From assembly GCF_026212465.1 (NCBI RefSeq), contig NC_080053.1:4561287-4625286 (forward strand): a stretch of 64,000 bases of DNA. The letters are read 5' to 3'. A program made the translations under genes and the position numbers. Source of the stretch: Amaranthus tricolor. Lineage: Eukaryota; Streptophyta; Magnoliopsida; Caryophyllales; Amaranthaceae. Within the stretch, counting starts at the first letter, position 1. Each line of letters begins with the position of its first letter. Below are positions 1 through 12,941 of this stretch, piece by piece. The notes below the pieces were generated by a model that had not been told where the DNA came from, searched no databases, and saw only the letters and a list, made by a program, of their open reading frames with translations.

Positions 1-1400
1 TTACATTATATTTACTTTGTAATATGCAAAGTATGAAATATGTTGATATGCTTTAGTAGGAAGTTAGTTTAATGAAATTATGATCAAGATTATATTAAGT
101 ATGTGTATGCTAAAAGTATTTTTAGTATGTTAATTTAATAATCTTTGAACAAGTTTAGGAAGTTGGGTGCAAAATTATATTCTAGTGATATTAAGTATGA
201 TTTATGTTATAAACTAGTGCTAGTATGTTTATGAGTTAAGCGTTACATTAGGAATGTTATTATTTTTTTATGTTAGAATTTTTAGTAATATGTTTATGTT
301 AGCCTTTAAACTAGTTTATAAGGTACTAAGTTATTTTATGAACGTATTTTACTAAGTATGATTATATTAAGTATTGTTATTATACTTTATTTTGAGATTT
401 AAGTTTATCCTTAAAGTTATAGTAAATTTCTATGATTCCGTAAAGTTTTTATTTTTGTAAGTGGTTATGTTAATTATTTAAATCTAGGATTTAGTATAAT
501 AAATTAAATTAAGTCGTTCTTTTTATTTGAAAAGGGCCCATAACACTCATACGACATTCGACCACTATCATATAATAAAAAAAAAAGAGTTTGATTTACT
601 ATTTTAAATTATTACAATTATTTTTGTGATAATAATAAGATAACAATTTAAAAAGATATTTTTGAGAAATTTTTATAAGTTATTAAATATTGAAGTGTTT
701 TTCTTGAATACATGAGATTTCATAATAAAAGTAACTTTTAATCACTATTTAGTACAAAATATTTTAATTGCTAACTATTTGACCAAAATTTATGTAAAAT
801 AATGTAAAAGTATTTTTAGTAAACTTGTCGCTCAAATTATGTGTGATATATTGATTTTGTGAAATTACAAGTTTTACTTAGTTTTATAATTAGAAATATT
901 GACTTTTATGAAAATTATAAGTTTGACTTGTTTTTAAACTCGAAATATTGATTTTTGTGAAATTATAAGTTTATTTGTTTTACAACTAGAGTGTTGATTT
1001 TTTGCAAACCTAATAAGTTTACTTATTTTTCTAAACTTGAAATATTTATTTTTTGTGAACTTGTAGAATTTTGAAAACTTATCCAATGATGCAATTTTAA
1101 CTTGAATTTTAATTAGAATATTTGATTTTTTTTAAGAGAATAAAGTTTTATTTATTGTAAAGTTGAAAATGTTGATTTTGGGAACTTATTTAAAGAGAGA
1201 TAGATTTTAATAGCTACTTGTGGAAAATATTAATTTGGAGACTATTGATAGAATATTAAGTTATTAGTGTGAATTTAGCGAGCTATTAAAAATAAAGTTA
1301 TAAATAAAATTTAATGTGTAAAAATTTAATAATGAATGTATAAAGACATAAAGGTTAATTTTACGTTATGATTTAGAATTTTATTAAATAAAAGAGGTTA
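1..1400. repeat. AT-rich region with divergent ~49-bp tandem repeats
   Basis: No coding potential is visible. Between about 850 and 1090 a unit of roughly 49 bp recurs four to five times with drift. Each copy has a 'TTGATTTTTGTGAAATTATAA' -like core (one base longer in some copies) followed by GTTTACTTGTTTTT and an AACTNGAAATAT tail. The rest is unstructured AT-rich sequence. It may be the flank or interior of a decayed retroelement, but no domain or terminus is visible. Confidence 0.45.
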
Positions 1401-2160
1401 TCACCTAAGTTGATCAAAGTCAAAGTCAATGTCAAATTGCAGTAATAAAAATGTGATGTACTTGTGTAAATGAATATTTATTGAATGACCCTGATAGTAA
1501 GGTAATGTTGAACCATGCAGCGGCATGTAAAATCCCGGCGCTCGTGTTGGCCGGCACGTAAAATGCGGTGTAAGACAGGGGGTTAACTACCTATCCTGTA
1601 GAGCTCGAGCATAAATTGTATTGGAGGGGTGACGACTCCTACCACATTTAGGGTTTAGGACTACGGTCCTCACCTAACCAGACCCTTACATATATCAGGT
1701 GCCATATTAATGTGCTTGTTGATCAGTGATAAACTTGATTAGTGTTGATGCTATGATGCATGGTACGGTTATGAGTATTAACCAAATGAACTTACTTACG
1801 TGTTAAGATTACCGAATTGTATAAGTGGCAGTAATGTTTTTTTGTCAGGATTGAGAATGGTATCTTAATGAAAAGTATGGAATAGAAAAAGAATATGGTA
1901 AAAGTATACGGTAATGTTAATTAATTCTAAGTTCGTACTAAAATTATTATTTTGTAAATGTAGCGCATAATTTTCGTATTTTGAGCTGGATAGGAAGTTA
2001 TGCTCGGCGTTAAGCGCTGACCGATTCAATCGGCTGTCATCCGTATCATGGATGACAGCATTTTGCAGGATTTAGTTCAAGTTCTGATCCTAGCCGCAGC
2101 AATTACTATTTATCGAGAACTTAGCTGCTTTTTGTATCTTTATTGTTGACTTGATGATGA
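1400..2160. repeat. possible LTR-retrotransposon debris
   Basis: This block is clearly more GC-rich than its surroundings. It contains non-coding motifs (around 1510-1690: CGGCGCTCGTGTTGGCCGGC, GTAAGACAGGGGGTTAAC, GACTACGGTCCTCACC) of the kind found in plant Ty3/gypsy LTRs. No paired LTR, primer-binding site, polypurine tract or TSD could be found, so the assignment is only a suggestion. A palindromic stretch lies at 2030-2060 (GGCTGTCATCCGTATCATGGATGACAGC, whose arms GCTGTCATCC and GGATGACAGC pair). Confidence 0.25.
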
Positions 2161-3848
2161 TTTATTTTTTCCATTTTTAGCAAACAGTATTTCTTATCAG
2201 ATGTAATATTTACTTTAATAATTTCAGTTTTTATGATTTAAAATTTTTAACAGTTCGGCATTTTGAGACTTTCGCAATATTCTTGTATTAAACATTATTA
2301 TTAAATGTTAATTATATATCGAGATTGCCGCTCCTGTTACACTTTCAATCTTCAATAAAATTAGCCTTATTGCATTGAGCTAAAATTCTCAAGCAAGCAC
2401 AAGCAATATCAATGAAATTATTAGTATCAACCAGAAAAAGTTTGTACTCAATTTCCCAAAATTCTAAACAAGCCATAATAGTTTTATAAAAGGCCTCACC
2501 TTTAAAACTTGAAATTGTATACAAATGAATAGTTTTTTAAATGCAATTTCCAATCATTATCAATGGAGTGATCGATGAGACACATGTAATTGATTCTTAG
2601 AATTTGAAGTCCGAAAATCTATTGTTACATTATATAACAATTACAAGCAATATTAGTATGATATGGCATTTGAAATCTAGTGCAAGCAACAGAATGCCAG
2701 CTTTCTGAATGTGTCTAAAAGAACACTCATCAAGAATAACCATTCGAGCTACATCATCCTAACATCTTTCAAATTAACAGTACCATACTTTTATTTCGGC
2801 AAAATGACTTGTAGAAGCACAATAGTATCAAGACAAAGCCAAAGCAATGTAAAAGGTAACGAACGAACTACAATTATTCAAATTTACAATGAAAACATAG
2901 TCCAACAAATTGAAATATAAAGTAACAAACAAACTATAATTGTTCTCGCTTAGTTTTCATACTTTGAAATCGATGTACAATAGCATCAATTATTCAATTA
3001 TTTAAAGAATATAAACAAAAAAAATCAAAAAATATTCAATCATTCAAGATTAACAAACACATTTACATTCTAACAAAATTATTCAAAGAACATAAAAAAA
3101 TCAAAAAATAACATTCTATTATTCAAAGAACATAAAAAAATCAAGAAAGAACATTCTAAAAAAAATTCAAGAATCAAGATTCAAAATTAAGATTAAAGAT
3201 TAAACCATAAAGATTAAAATTAAGAGTTGAAAACCTTTAAAAATCAAAATTTTGATTTTGTTCATTTCATTTTCGATATTTATCATCAGAACATGATTTA
3301 TTTCACAAAAAAAATTGCAGGAAGAGAATTATACTTGCAGGGAGTAGCATAAGTCAGCAGGTGTGCATTCATTGCTTTTGAGCTTTCCCTTCAATGCAGA
3401 TTCAATGAAGCTTAATACACAACTTAAAGAAACATCTATTTCTTTACTGCATATGAAAGATCTATGAATTTTTCCCCTTTCTTGGCAAGTTGTTTAAGAA
3501 TAAAATAAGGAAATCAAATTTATGGTTTTATTTAGGTTTAAGGACGTGAAATAGGAGCCCACTGGGCAGCCACAGGTGGTAAGGATGGACGGCCTTCGGC
3601 AAGTGGCTGGTTGGAGGTATTAGTCGCAGGTGGACGGCGACAGCAGTTGGGTATTTAGAGTTTTGGATAATTTATCGTCATAGGGCCGACATAGGCCTTT
3701 GTCTGCCTTTATTAGTAATTGTGTTATATCTTGGTATTATGTCTATAATTTTAAATTGTCGAATGCTTTTCAAATATTACTAAAAATTTCACCATTTTGG
3801 GTACATTAAATGTTACTTTTCGGGGGTCTAACTTTCGTTTCTTTACCA
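2160..3848. other. intergenic, A-rich, no gene seen
   Basis: No gene is recognised. Around 3065-3160 a roughly 45-bp A-rich unit (ACATTCT...ATTATTCAAAGAACATAAAAAAATCAA) is repeated about twice in tandem. The region 3540-3660 is more GC-rich (CTTCGGCAAGTGGCTGG) but has no sustained reading frame. The 5' end of the downstream P450 pseudogene (membrane anchor and start codon) should lie here but could not be found. Confidence 0.4.
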
Positions 3849-4590
3849 GAACTCTTGCATAAGTCACATGAGAAGTATGGATCAGTTGTAAAGCTGTGGC
3901 TTAGCCCTACTCAGCTGTTAAGTGTCTATAAAGGATCCTTTGGTTATAAAAGAAATGCTCTTGAAGGCTGCTGATAAATTGCCTTTGATAGGGCGGGTGC
4001 ACCGTTTGGCCTTTGGGCAGTCAAGCTTCTTTGTATCTTCATTTAAACAGGTATGCTAGAATCAATCGGAAACTTGAAATAAATGCTTAATTGTGTTGAT
4101 GATGTAATGAAATATTTGCAAGTTCATATTGAACAAAAATTCCCTTTAATTCCCTTAAGTTTTATGTTTATCTATTTGAGTGATAGTTTTCTTTCTTGTT
4201 GATCACTACCTTATTGCTTTGTCGATTGAACAATGTTTGTAAGAGTTCTGATGTATTTTCGATGGAAAGTATTTGAATTTCAACTTGTACGTTGTTTCTT
4301 AAAAAGACAGCCATTTTTTTTCTGTAAACGAGGCATCAGGGGTCATTTTAGTTCATGACAAAAGCCACAATATGCAATTTTTTCAGGAAGATGCTTGAAT
4401 TTTTTTGATTGAAGTTAATCTCAAAATTCTTCAATTATGGGATAGATGTAAGATATTTTATGGCTATTTTATATGGTTCATGGTTCATCTCATTCCCATG
4501 GGTTTCGTTAAAATCTGAATTTTATTGGGCCACTTTATTTTTGCTTTGACATCAGTCACATCACGATTAATTTTTGGTGCAATTCTTCAG

Positions 4591-5211
4591 GTCAAATGTA
4601 AAAGAGAAGCTTTGGCTGTGGAGTTAAATGACAGGTTGCTTGAGAAAACAAATGCAATGACTGAAAGAGTTGTAGATTCTGTAATGGAAAGAATATGTGA
4701 CACCATGGAAGAGAGAACCCTTGATTACGAGAAGTTTTCTCGACGCGTTGCCTTCTCCATATTAGGAGCCGCATTTTTTGGTGATGGGTTCTTTGATTGG
4801 TCCAAGGCTAATGCTTATGAGGATCTCCTGATGAAGATTGCAAAAGATGCTTGCTTTTGGGCTTCATATAATGTTCCTCCATTCTGGAAAAGAAGTTACT
4901 GGAAATATCAGCGTTTATGCACAAAGCAGAAAGCCTTAACTCAAGATATTGTTTTACAGTGCCTGCTGAACTACAAGCTGTTGTGCCAACCCAACTGTTA
5001 CGACAATTCTAAACTAATAGGTGGGAAAGCTGCATCTAGTATGACTTATTCAATGAATCCTAGCTCACAGGAGCTTTGTTGTAATCTGAATCAACGGGAT
5101 GAACACTGTGCATACGTCATGGGAATGATGTTTCATGGTTACCTAACGACTGCTGGTTTGATTAGTAACATTCTGGCCAGACTTTCAATGCATCCTGAGA
5201 TACAGGAAAAG
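4591..5211 (+). pseudogene. central exon of the P450 pseudogene (C- to I-helix)
   Basis: This is the largest surviving exon, 207 codons, opened by TTCTTCAG at 4590 and closed by GAAAAG|GTGAAT at 5211. It encodes VKCKREALAVELNDR at the start and LARLSMHPEIQEK at the end. The I-helix reads GMMFHGYLTTAGLI: the Gly and the Thr-Thr pair of the oxygen-activation motif are present. The acidic residue that normally precedes the threonines is Leu (GYLTT instead of GxDTT/GxETT). The exon is uninterrupted, so this change may be a lineage feature rather than random decay. Confidence 0.75.
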
Positions 5212-6382
5212 GTGAATTAATTGCATTATTTTTCTTTCAAAGTTATTTCTTATTCTTTCAAAATTGGTCTTTCTGTTTAACAACACCTGGCTTGTTGGCG
5301 ATTTCAATTTGGTCATGTGAATGATGGTGGGATCAATAAATAGATTCAGTTTTGTGCACTTATGCTGTGACTCTGCTTGGGTGTCATGATGAATTGCTTT
5401 TATAGTTCTTTCATGTGAAAGTTCATATTGTGCATGCTATTTCGATGCATACACTATTATGTGCCCATAATTAGGAGAATATTGCTTTTCTGGTAGGGGT
5501 ACTGTTTTTCTTTGATTGTGGGTTTATCTCTTGTGTGCTTGTAGCCTTTTTGCTACATGTGTAAGCGGCGATCTGGATGGATCCACTATAGAAGAAGGAT
5601 ATCATTATTGGATCGGATTGATGGTCTATCAGTCTTCATGCATATTTAAGTTGTAGCTGTTGAGAGCTCAAAAGATGAGGTTGTAAAGAATGCGGGACAT
5701 TTTCCTGAGTTGCCTTTCTGTGAATATGTACTTTATATATGTGTGCTTAAAAGGTGCTCCGATTCATGCCTGACAATCATTTAGGATGAACTCTAACTTT
5801 GAGAAATTTTTTGTGGGTGGGAAACAGTTGATATTAGGACAATCTGATGCATGTAGTGTGGTGCCTTTTGTAGGAATCCTAATCTAATGACTGAACTGGG
5901 AATTGGGCTGAGACGGAAAAGAGAAAATTAAGGAAATGTACTTTCTAAAATGGCCATGGTCTGTGTATTATTGAGTTACTGAACAAAGTTTTTTTCCTTG
6001 TACTAATTTGTATGATTCACTTTTTATGATTTCATGTGTATAGGACATCATATTCTCTTTTTTATATAGGAAGATGTACGTTGTCCACATAACTGAATGA
6101 GCAAGTGATAGTAACAGAAGTTCTTTGGACACATAAAAGCTAATTGTCAATCCCCTCTTGTCAAGGCTATAAAGAATCCAAATTTTTTGAAGATTTTCTT
6201 GGATCATCTGAGTCCTAATATCTTTAGCAATTGTAATTTATCAGGTACAGCAGGGGTATTATAATTCTGTTACAAAAAGTCTTTTAAAAGAAGCCATAAA
6301 ACTCAGTCAAGCAAGAGGCAGAAAAAAGAAGTCAGCATTCTTATAAATATTGAGATTGGGTAGATATGAAGGAATAAATGAT

Positions 6383-6610
6383 ACTCCCTCCCTTTCACTA
6401 CTTGGTTCCCATTTGCCTTTTGGGCACTATTCATCAATCAATCTTTAATTTTTTTAATTTTTTAAATTCTTACCCTTAATCTATAAGTTGAATTATAGTC
6501 CAGGGGGATATTTTTTGATTCCTCTCAACATAAATTTTATTAATATTAACTTTTTATAATTTATATTATGTATAGAATTGTATAGAATTGTGCATTGGAA
6601 GGGAGGGAGT
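6383..6610. mobile_element. Stowaway-type MITE (in P450 intron)
   Basis: The element begins CTCCCTCCCTTTCAC and ends GGAAGGGAGGGAG, imperfect terminal inverted repeats of the Stowaway type (consensus CTCCCTCCGT). It is flanked on both sides by TA, the Tc1/mariner-type target duplication. It is about 228 bp long and AT-rich, with no coding capacity. It sits in the intron between the central and K-helix exons of the P450 pseudogene. Confidence 0.85.
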
Positions 6611-9091
6611 ATTGAATTGTTAATTGTAGATTTTATATTGATTTTTGGAAGTTAGCTTACCACACAATAGCGAATACTGCTGTGATATGGTTTTCTGTTT
6701 TCAGTATTGTTCATAGCTGCATATTAGTTTGGCCTGTGGGTTATTGAACAATCTTCCCGAGTTTTTTTGACATCATTATTGGATGAGTTGGCTTGCATTT
6801 TCATTCATGTTTCTACCTAGTGGAAGTAATTTAGAAAGATACTTCAAACTCCAACTTCATTCTGTTGATTCTGTTGCAGATTTATTCAGAGATAATTACT
6901 TTATAAAGACAATTAGAAAATCTAAACAAACAGGATGTCATTGAGATGCACCTCTCAGTGGCTACTTTGTATGAATCAGCTCGTCTTCTCCCTGCTGGCC
7001 TCTGCTGCAGAGATGCTCCTTAAAACATGGTACAAACTATTATGCTATGATTACTGTATAAATAGATTTGTTATATCGTATTATGCTCATATTCTTGTCT
7101 GTATGAATAGGATGTATACTATCTTTGTATACACAATCACTATTTTTTTTATTGGAATCAGCTTTAATCTCCATCATGCAGTGTGGACCTTTGAGATACT
7201 TGATTATATCTGATCATGTCAAAGAAAAACAAAAGGGGGGGAGGGGGCTATTTTGTGTGCCCTGTGTGGAAGCTTTTCCTAAAACTTGTAGCCTCAACTG
7301 GATCATGCTTGGGGGTTGTTTGATAGAAACTTATTAAATATTATGTCAGGGCTAGCGATGTAGTTGGTTCAGATAAACTCTTTTTCAAGAAGTCAGTTTT
7401 CCATTCCTATGTTTGATTTCTACAGGGTTGAGAATAGCTTTTATTAAGGTTGAAAAAAGTTTTCTCAAGAAAGGAGAACAGTTAACAGTAAAGGTTTACC
7501 CCTTGTTTGTCCCTATTGCATACTTTTTTCTTTTATTCCTTCTATTGGTACCCTCTGGCCTCCTCTGCGCATCTACTTTCTTTCTCTTGAAATATATTTA
7601 TTAAGAACCAAACCAAGGAAATGAGTTTTGAAACCTGCTCGAATCTACTTACTATCGAAAATAAATTGTGGATCAAATTATTATTCTTTCAATCAAAAAT
7701 AGCTTTTGCATTCTCATAATCAATCTTTCTTTGTTTGTTTCAACCTACCATTGTGTAGCTTTACACAGATTTTCATCTTTCTTGATGGTTTCTATCGTCA
7801 AGGTTTCAATGGGCTTTCCCAATGTGGCAATGAGCGATTGCTTTGTATTATTTTGGGGTTTGGGGATCATTTTACTTTTAGATATAGCCTATGCATTATG
7901 GATTATCAATCACGCAATGAGAATTTTTTGTAGGTCTTTTTTGTTCTTCACCATGTTTTTTAAATCTCTATGCTTTGCTCTAGATTTTGATCTTAAAAAT
8001 GGGTTGCACATCCCTGCTGTAGCTCTGCTTGTTGCACCTCTACAGTTGGTTCAAATGGATGAGTTCAACTGGCAAAGCGATGCTGGGAAGTTTAATCCAT
8101 ACCGTTTTTTGACAAAGTCTGAGAAGCATTCTAAACATAGAAGTTCTGAAACTACAGGTTTTACTCTCTTTGCTTTATCTATTTTACTAATTCTTGCATC
8201 TACTATAATTTTCTTGTGATTGTTTTCTCCCTGTTCTATTAGTTGCTCTCTTATATTATGGGGCTTGTATGTGGTTCATATGATCAATATAGATTGGGTC
8301 TTGTATTTGCTTCATATGATCAGTATGGATTTTTGATAGCTGCTGCACAATTGCACAGCTATTCAGGGGTAAGATCTTGGGTTTCCAAGATCAGTTATTG
8401 CATTAGCCAAGCACAATCAGAAGAGAGGAGAAAAACAGAAGCGAGGAATATTGTTTTTTTTTTTTTTTCATAAACTCTAATACATCCTTATGTCCCCTTT
8501 TATACTACTAAGACTATCACTAACACTCGTTTATAACTAATTACAATTTTACTACTAAATGTACCTATAATAATTTTATTTCATACGACAATCCTTTTTG
8601 GAAATTCCATTTGATACATAGGCTGGCTGATGCACAGAGGAAACATCTTGCATATTTTTCCCTTCACCTGTTTCAATGTTCATAGTTTCTATTTGTGAAT
8701 GAAAGAATAATACATATTTTGACACTTTTTTATGATTTAAGGTAGGAAAAAAAGTGAATCTGGCTGAGATGCTAAAGGTGATTCAATTTTGGGATAGAGA
8801 AGAGACACGCTTCACGGGCTTCTCTATGGCCTTATGATTTACGCTCTCTTCTCTTTGATATAATCACTATGTAATCAGTATTTGGTGTATTGACATGTTA
8901 GCTGTTTGATACAAATGTGGTTGTATCAAATGAAGATACCAAAGGAGCCCACACAAGGCTGCATAGGCTGCATACAGATGTGGTTGTTTTTTTTTAATCA
9001 TATCACGGCCGAAATATAGGCGGAGACACCTGGAAAACCATCTACATTGATTGTGAAAGCCGTTTTGCGACATTTACTGCCCCCAAAAACC

Positions 9092-9281
9092 GCATTTTTG
9101 CACTATGTTATAGGTAAAGTCATTGTAACTCGTTCTTGTACATTAATTAAAACACAACTTGCTGGGAAATTTTTCTCAAAAATATAGGTTAATTTTTGCA
9201 TTATGCTATAGGTAATGTCTTTGCAACTTGTATAGAAAAGGTTAATGGTGCTTGTGGTGTTTTTCTCATAAAAGCATATCG
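9092..9281. repeat. imperfect ~100-bp tandem duplication
   Basis: The segment starting TTTTTGCACTATGTTATAGGTAA at 9092 recurs at about 9193 as TTTTTGCATTATGCTATAGGTAA. Further along both copies share a 'GGTGTTTTTCTCA/GAAATTTTTCTCA' block. This lies where the haem-binding exon of the P450 would be expected, so local rearrangement may have replaced it. Confidence 0.5.
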
Positions 9282-9516
9282 AGGTAGTCATTATCACTTT
9301 TGCTGGCAAACTTTTGCCTCTATATTTCAGTTCTGTAGTTACATGGATCTTTCTTGCTGTATAGTGCTTCACCTCCTAATTACTTGTGAATATTTCTGAT
9401 TGTGCAGATAAAAATTTGTGCCTGAATCTGATACAGAGCCGAAGCCTGTTTTGACAAACTATGTTCTTCAGCTTATTCCCAGTCCTAAAATAGTTTTTGT
9501 CAGACGTGATGCCTGA

Positions 9517-12240
9517 TTTTACATCCACAGTAGTACAGCACTGCCTTCTGTTCAGAATGTGCCTTAATTTGTCATCCTGTGTCTGTTTAAAATAATTAGG
9601 GAAGACTTGTTGGTGTTCCAAGGTTGAATTGGGAGACGCCTTTTCTCGCTTGCTAAGCTGTCAGAGAAGAGATGCTACATGACTAAAAATAATCAGCTCG
9701 TGTTTTTTTTCTCTTCCTGCATTTTTCAATGGCCTGAAGTGCAGGTTTTACTGCCAAAATTTTAGACAGGTTTTGAAGCACCGTGGCCTATTCTTCTGTT
9801 CAAATGGAATTGTTTTGTTTTCCTTGAAAAGATCTCAAAGTAAAACAATTTAATTGAGATGGAAGTATATAATACGACTATAGGCTGCAGCGAGCTTTGT
9901 GATTTTCCTCTCTACCTTTGGTGTTGTAGATGGTTTTTGTTTTGGGTGTTGCTTCTTTTTCTCCGCAAGGAGTTTATGTTGTAATCATACAAATGTAAAA
10001 AAGCTGTATCACTTTGCTTCAAGTTCACATTCAATAACATGTGTTTGTGTTCACTTTAATGGATTCCACTTTCGCTCCCCTTGCTTCTTCTAGATGTCCT
10101 GTGTCCAACATTCAGCCAGAGGTTTGATATTGGTTGGAAACTTGGAGTATGATAACCTTGGCTCTTGTGATTAGACATCGGAAATATTGATTCGACCTGA
10201 CTAAAAAAATTAGGATGAAACCTGAAAATGTTGACCCAAACCCAAAAAATATCAAACCCAAAAAACCCATTAAAAAACAGTTTGTTTAGGGTCATAGATG
10301 ACCCATTGGGTTGTACAGCCCTTTAAAAAGGGATAAAACATCTTCATTTGGGTGCACAAACAAAATAAAAAAACTAATGTTTCTTTATTTATTATTTTTG
10401 TACTCTTGATATAATATTTGAATCATTTAAATATGTGATGTATTTTAAGCTTTTTAATATTACTTGATGTTAAATTATTATTATTTAATCGTCTAAAAAT
10501 TATATTGCTATTTTAATGAGATTTGATAGGCACTATAGTAAATATTTTTTATGAAAAAAGATTGTTTTAATTTTCAAATTCGATAATAAATAATAAATTT
10601 CACATTTTCTTAAGTTAACTCAAAAAGAAAAAAATGGTAACTCATTGGGTCAATCTACATCCGTCCAAAACTCAAAGTGGCCAATCTGAAACTGTCATCA
10701 GTCATGTCTTCTATGATATGGCTTTCATTTTTTAAATGTTTTGAAATTGTTCGTTTGAATTTGAGTTTATTTTTGTTTTTTTCTCGATATGAGTCTCTAC
10801 TCTATTTCTTGCATTGCATAAAACGAAACAAGTTTATCATCAAGAGCTTCGTTTTATTTGTGCTTGTGACTTGTCCAATGTTTATCAAGACCTTCAACAA
10901 TCATAAGAAATAAAGCAATCCAACTATTCGAGGTCTAACGCAATGACTACCAACTCCACTGGTCAGGCGGGACAAATATTTTTAAAAAATTTGCTCTATA
11001 TAATAATTTTCACTAGCAAACTTAAGTAAGGGCCAAAATAAATTATAAATTATAATTCATAAACATCAAACCATAAAAGTATTTCTTACTTTTTTTTAGT
11101 CTTTATTTACCAATTAAAGAATGTCATATACTCTATAGTCTATCTATTTGAATGTTCTAATTTAAATGATAAATTAGCTTAAATTTTATTAATATTATTC
11201 ATAATTTTTGTTATGAACTATAAATATTAATAACTTAATTAATATATTGGCAAACATAAAACTTTAACCACACTTGTAATGGAAAGAGAGAATATAAGAC
11301 CGGTTGGCATAAATAAAATGTAATTATACTATTAATAATTATTGGCAAACATACAAAAATGAAATTATTAAGAACTCTTCAAAAAACTATGTAAATGTAA
11401 GATGGAATTAGTGGACAAGTTGCATAATAATTAAGCAACTCATCCGTGGATCCATCTCCACGGTTGTCTGGCCGCTGCTGCATTAACACAGCTGTTTCTC
11501 TGTGCATCATCTAACAAAGTTCACAACCATTAATATATGAACTTTCAATTTTAATCCAGATGCATTTACACAATTTCACAAATCAAATTATATAAACAAA
11601 CACAGTATCCAAATTAAGAGTGTGAGAAGGAATTAGTAGACAAGAAGCAAGAAAAAGGCTTCCTATCTGTGGATCCGTCTCTAACGGTTGTCTGGCCGCC
11701 TCTGTATCTATGGATTCGCAATTAAATCAATAGAAAACAGCTAATTTCTTTATGCACCTTCGCTCGAAGGTTACCACTATTGGATTTTTACTCGTGGTGC
11801 CTTCTATACATGGTGCAAATGTTTTATGTACAAATCCATATCCATAATTAAAAAAATTTGGGGAAAGCTAATTAAATTAAAGAATCATTCACGCATGAAA
11901 AAAATTGGGGGAAACTAATTTAATTGATGAATCATTCACCAAGAAAAACAAAATCGAACAATCAAAATCCATTAAAATCCGATATGAAGAAAACGATTTG
12001 TTTTACTTTGAAATACCATATATAAAAAATACTTTTTGAGAAGGGAAAGAAGAACTTGATGGAGTCTTGTGGTGAGGGAGGCGGAAGGTTCCATTTTATA
12101 GGTTAAACAAAACCTAACTTGAAGACTTAAGATTGGGGGGGCAATATGAGGAATTTGGGCTTATGAGTTAAGGTGTAAAGAATTTGAGCCCATTACTCCT
12201 ACTTTTGAATTATTTTGATTCCACAAATTTTTAAACACTA
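9517..12240. other. P450 3' flank and intergenic, no gene seen
   Basis: The first ~500 bases could be the old 3' UTR of the P450. The remainder is AT-rich and without plausible ORFs. The one structured part is a pair of related ~115-bp segments at 11401-11515 and 11627-11758, sharing GGAATTAGT(G/A)GACAAG, GTGGATCC(A/G)TCTC and ACGGTTGTCTGGCCGC. A ~45-bp near-duplicate (TTGGGGAAAGCTAATTAAATT / TTGGGGGAAACTAATTTAATT, then GAATCATTCAC) lies at 11855-11945. Confidence 0.4.
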
Positions 12241-12690
12241 ATTTATTGAGATCGTGTTGTGTGAGACGACTTTAATTGGGATAATTCTATTAATTTTTTT
12301 AAAAAAGCATCCTGAAAAAGTTTAGCCCGTCTTGTATGAGACCGTCTCACGGTGAGACGACCTCAAAACAAGAAGCCCATTAGCTAAAAGTTTCAATCAT
12401 TGGGCTATTTAATCCAAGTATAAGGCATATTTCACAGTGAGACCGTGTGAGACTTGCTAATTCTTAAATGAGACCGTCAGACTCATTGCTCATGGTGAGA
12501 TTATCCCTATTGAGCTAACACATGTACACTTAACCAATTAAAGTGATCACTTACACTTCTAAAGTGATCAACTAGAGAAATAAATTAATTATATGGATTT
12601 GTTTGATGGTGAGACGATTTTATACAAGACGAGTTGTATTCATTCCACTTTTTATATAGACCATCCAATTCTCATCGTAAGAACGTCTTA
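12240..12690. repeat. MITE-like region rich in GAGACCGTCTCA palindromes
   Basis: Several copies of a 'TGTATGAGACCGTCTCACGG' -type palindrome and partial variants occur at about 12255, 12335-12362, 12440-12490 and 12610-12690. The same motif family recurs at 59242-59488. No exact termini or TSD could be fixed, so this may be several overlapping short elements. Confidence 0.4.
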
Positions 12691-12941
12691 TTTAAAAATT
12701 TACTATTTTTATTTGTGGTATTTTATGGGCAGAATATTTAAATAATAATAATAAAAGCCAATTTTAAAGCCCAATTTTAAAGTAACTAACAGAGCATAAA
12801 ATAAAGTTATAAGGAATTGATTACGTTTTTTTTAAGTAAAATTGAGAAAAAAGTCTCCTTTTCTCTCTAGGGTTAGAATTTTCCTCTCTAAGGTTTTCCT
12901 AGAGTTTTCTTTCTCCCTAGACTTAGGCTTTTCTAGGTTTC

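Larger units (their letters stand above)
3850..9516 (+). pseudogene. cytochrome P450 pseudogene
   Basis: Six exon remnants are visible: 3850-4050, 4591-5211, 6880-7030, 7426-7493, about 7984-8157 and 9408-9516. Most are flanked by good GT/AG sites. They give, in order, the B-helix region, the long central exon through the I-helix, the K-helix ExxR motif (ESARLLPAG at about 6990), the FNPYRF meander and a C-terminal tail ending VFVRRDA at 9516. Decay is clear. There is an extra A near 3923 (QLL then VSIKDP out of frame), an in-frame TAA near 6904, and one base missing near 6999 in LLPAGP. No exon with the FxxGxRxCxG haem-binding motif exists between 8157 and 9408, and the N-terminal anchor is missing. 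The family is P450 by ExxR plus FNPYRF; I could not assign a CYP family. No function is expected. Confidence 0.8.

Noticed and set aside
7668..8219. 183-codon plus-strand ORF as an independent gene
   Set aside because: Only its 3' part (7984-8157) is coding, as an exon of the P450 pseudogene; the rest is intron read-through.
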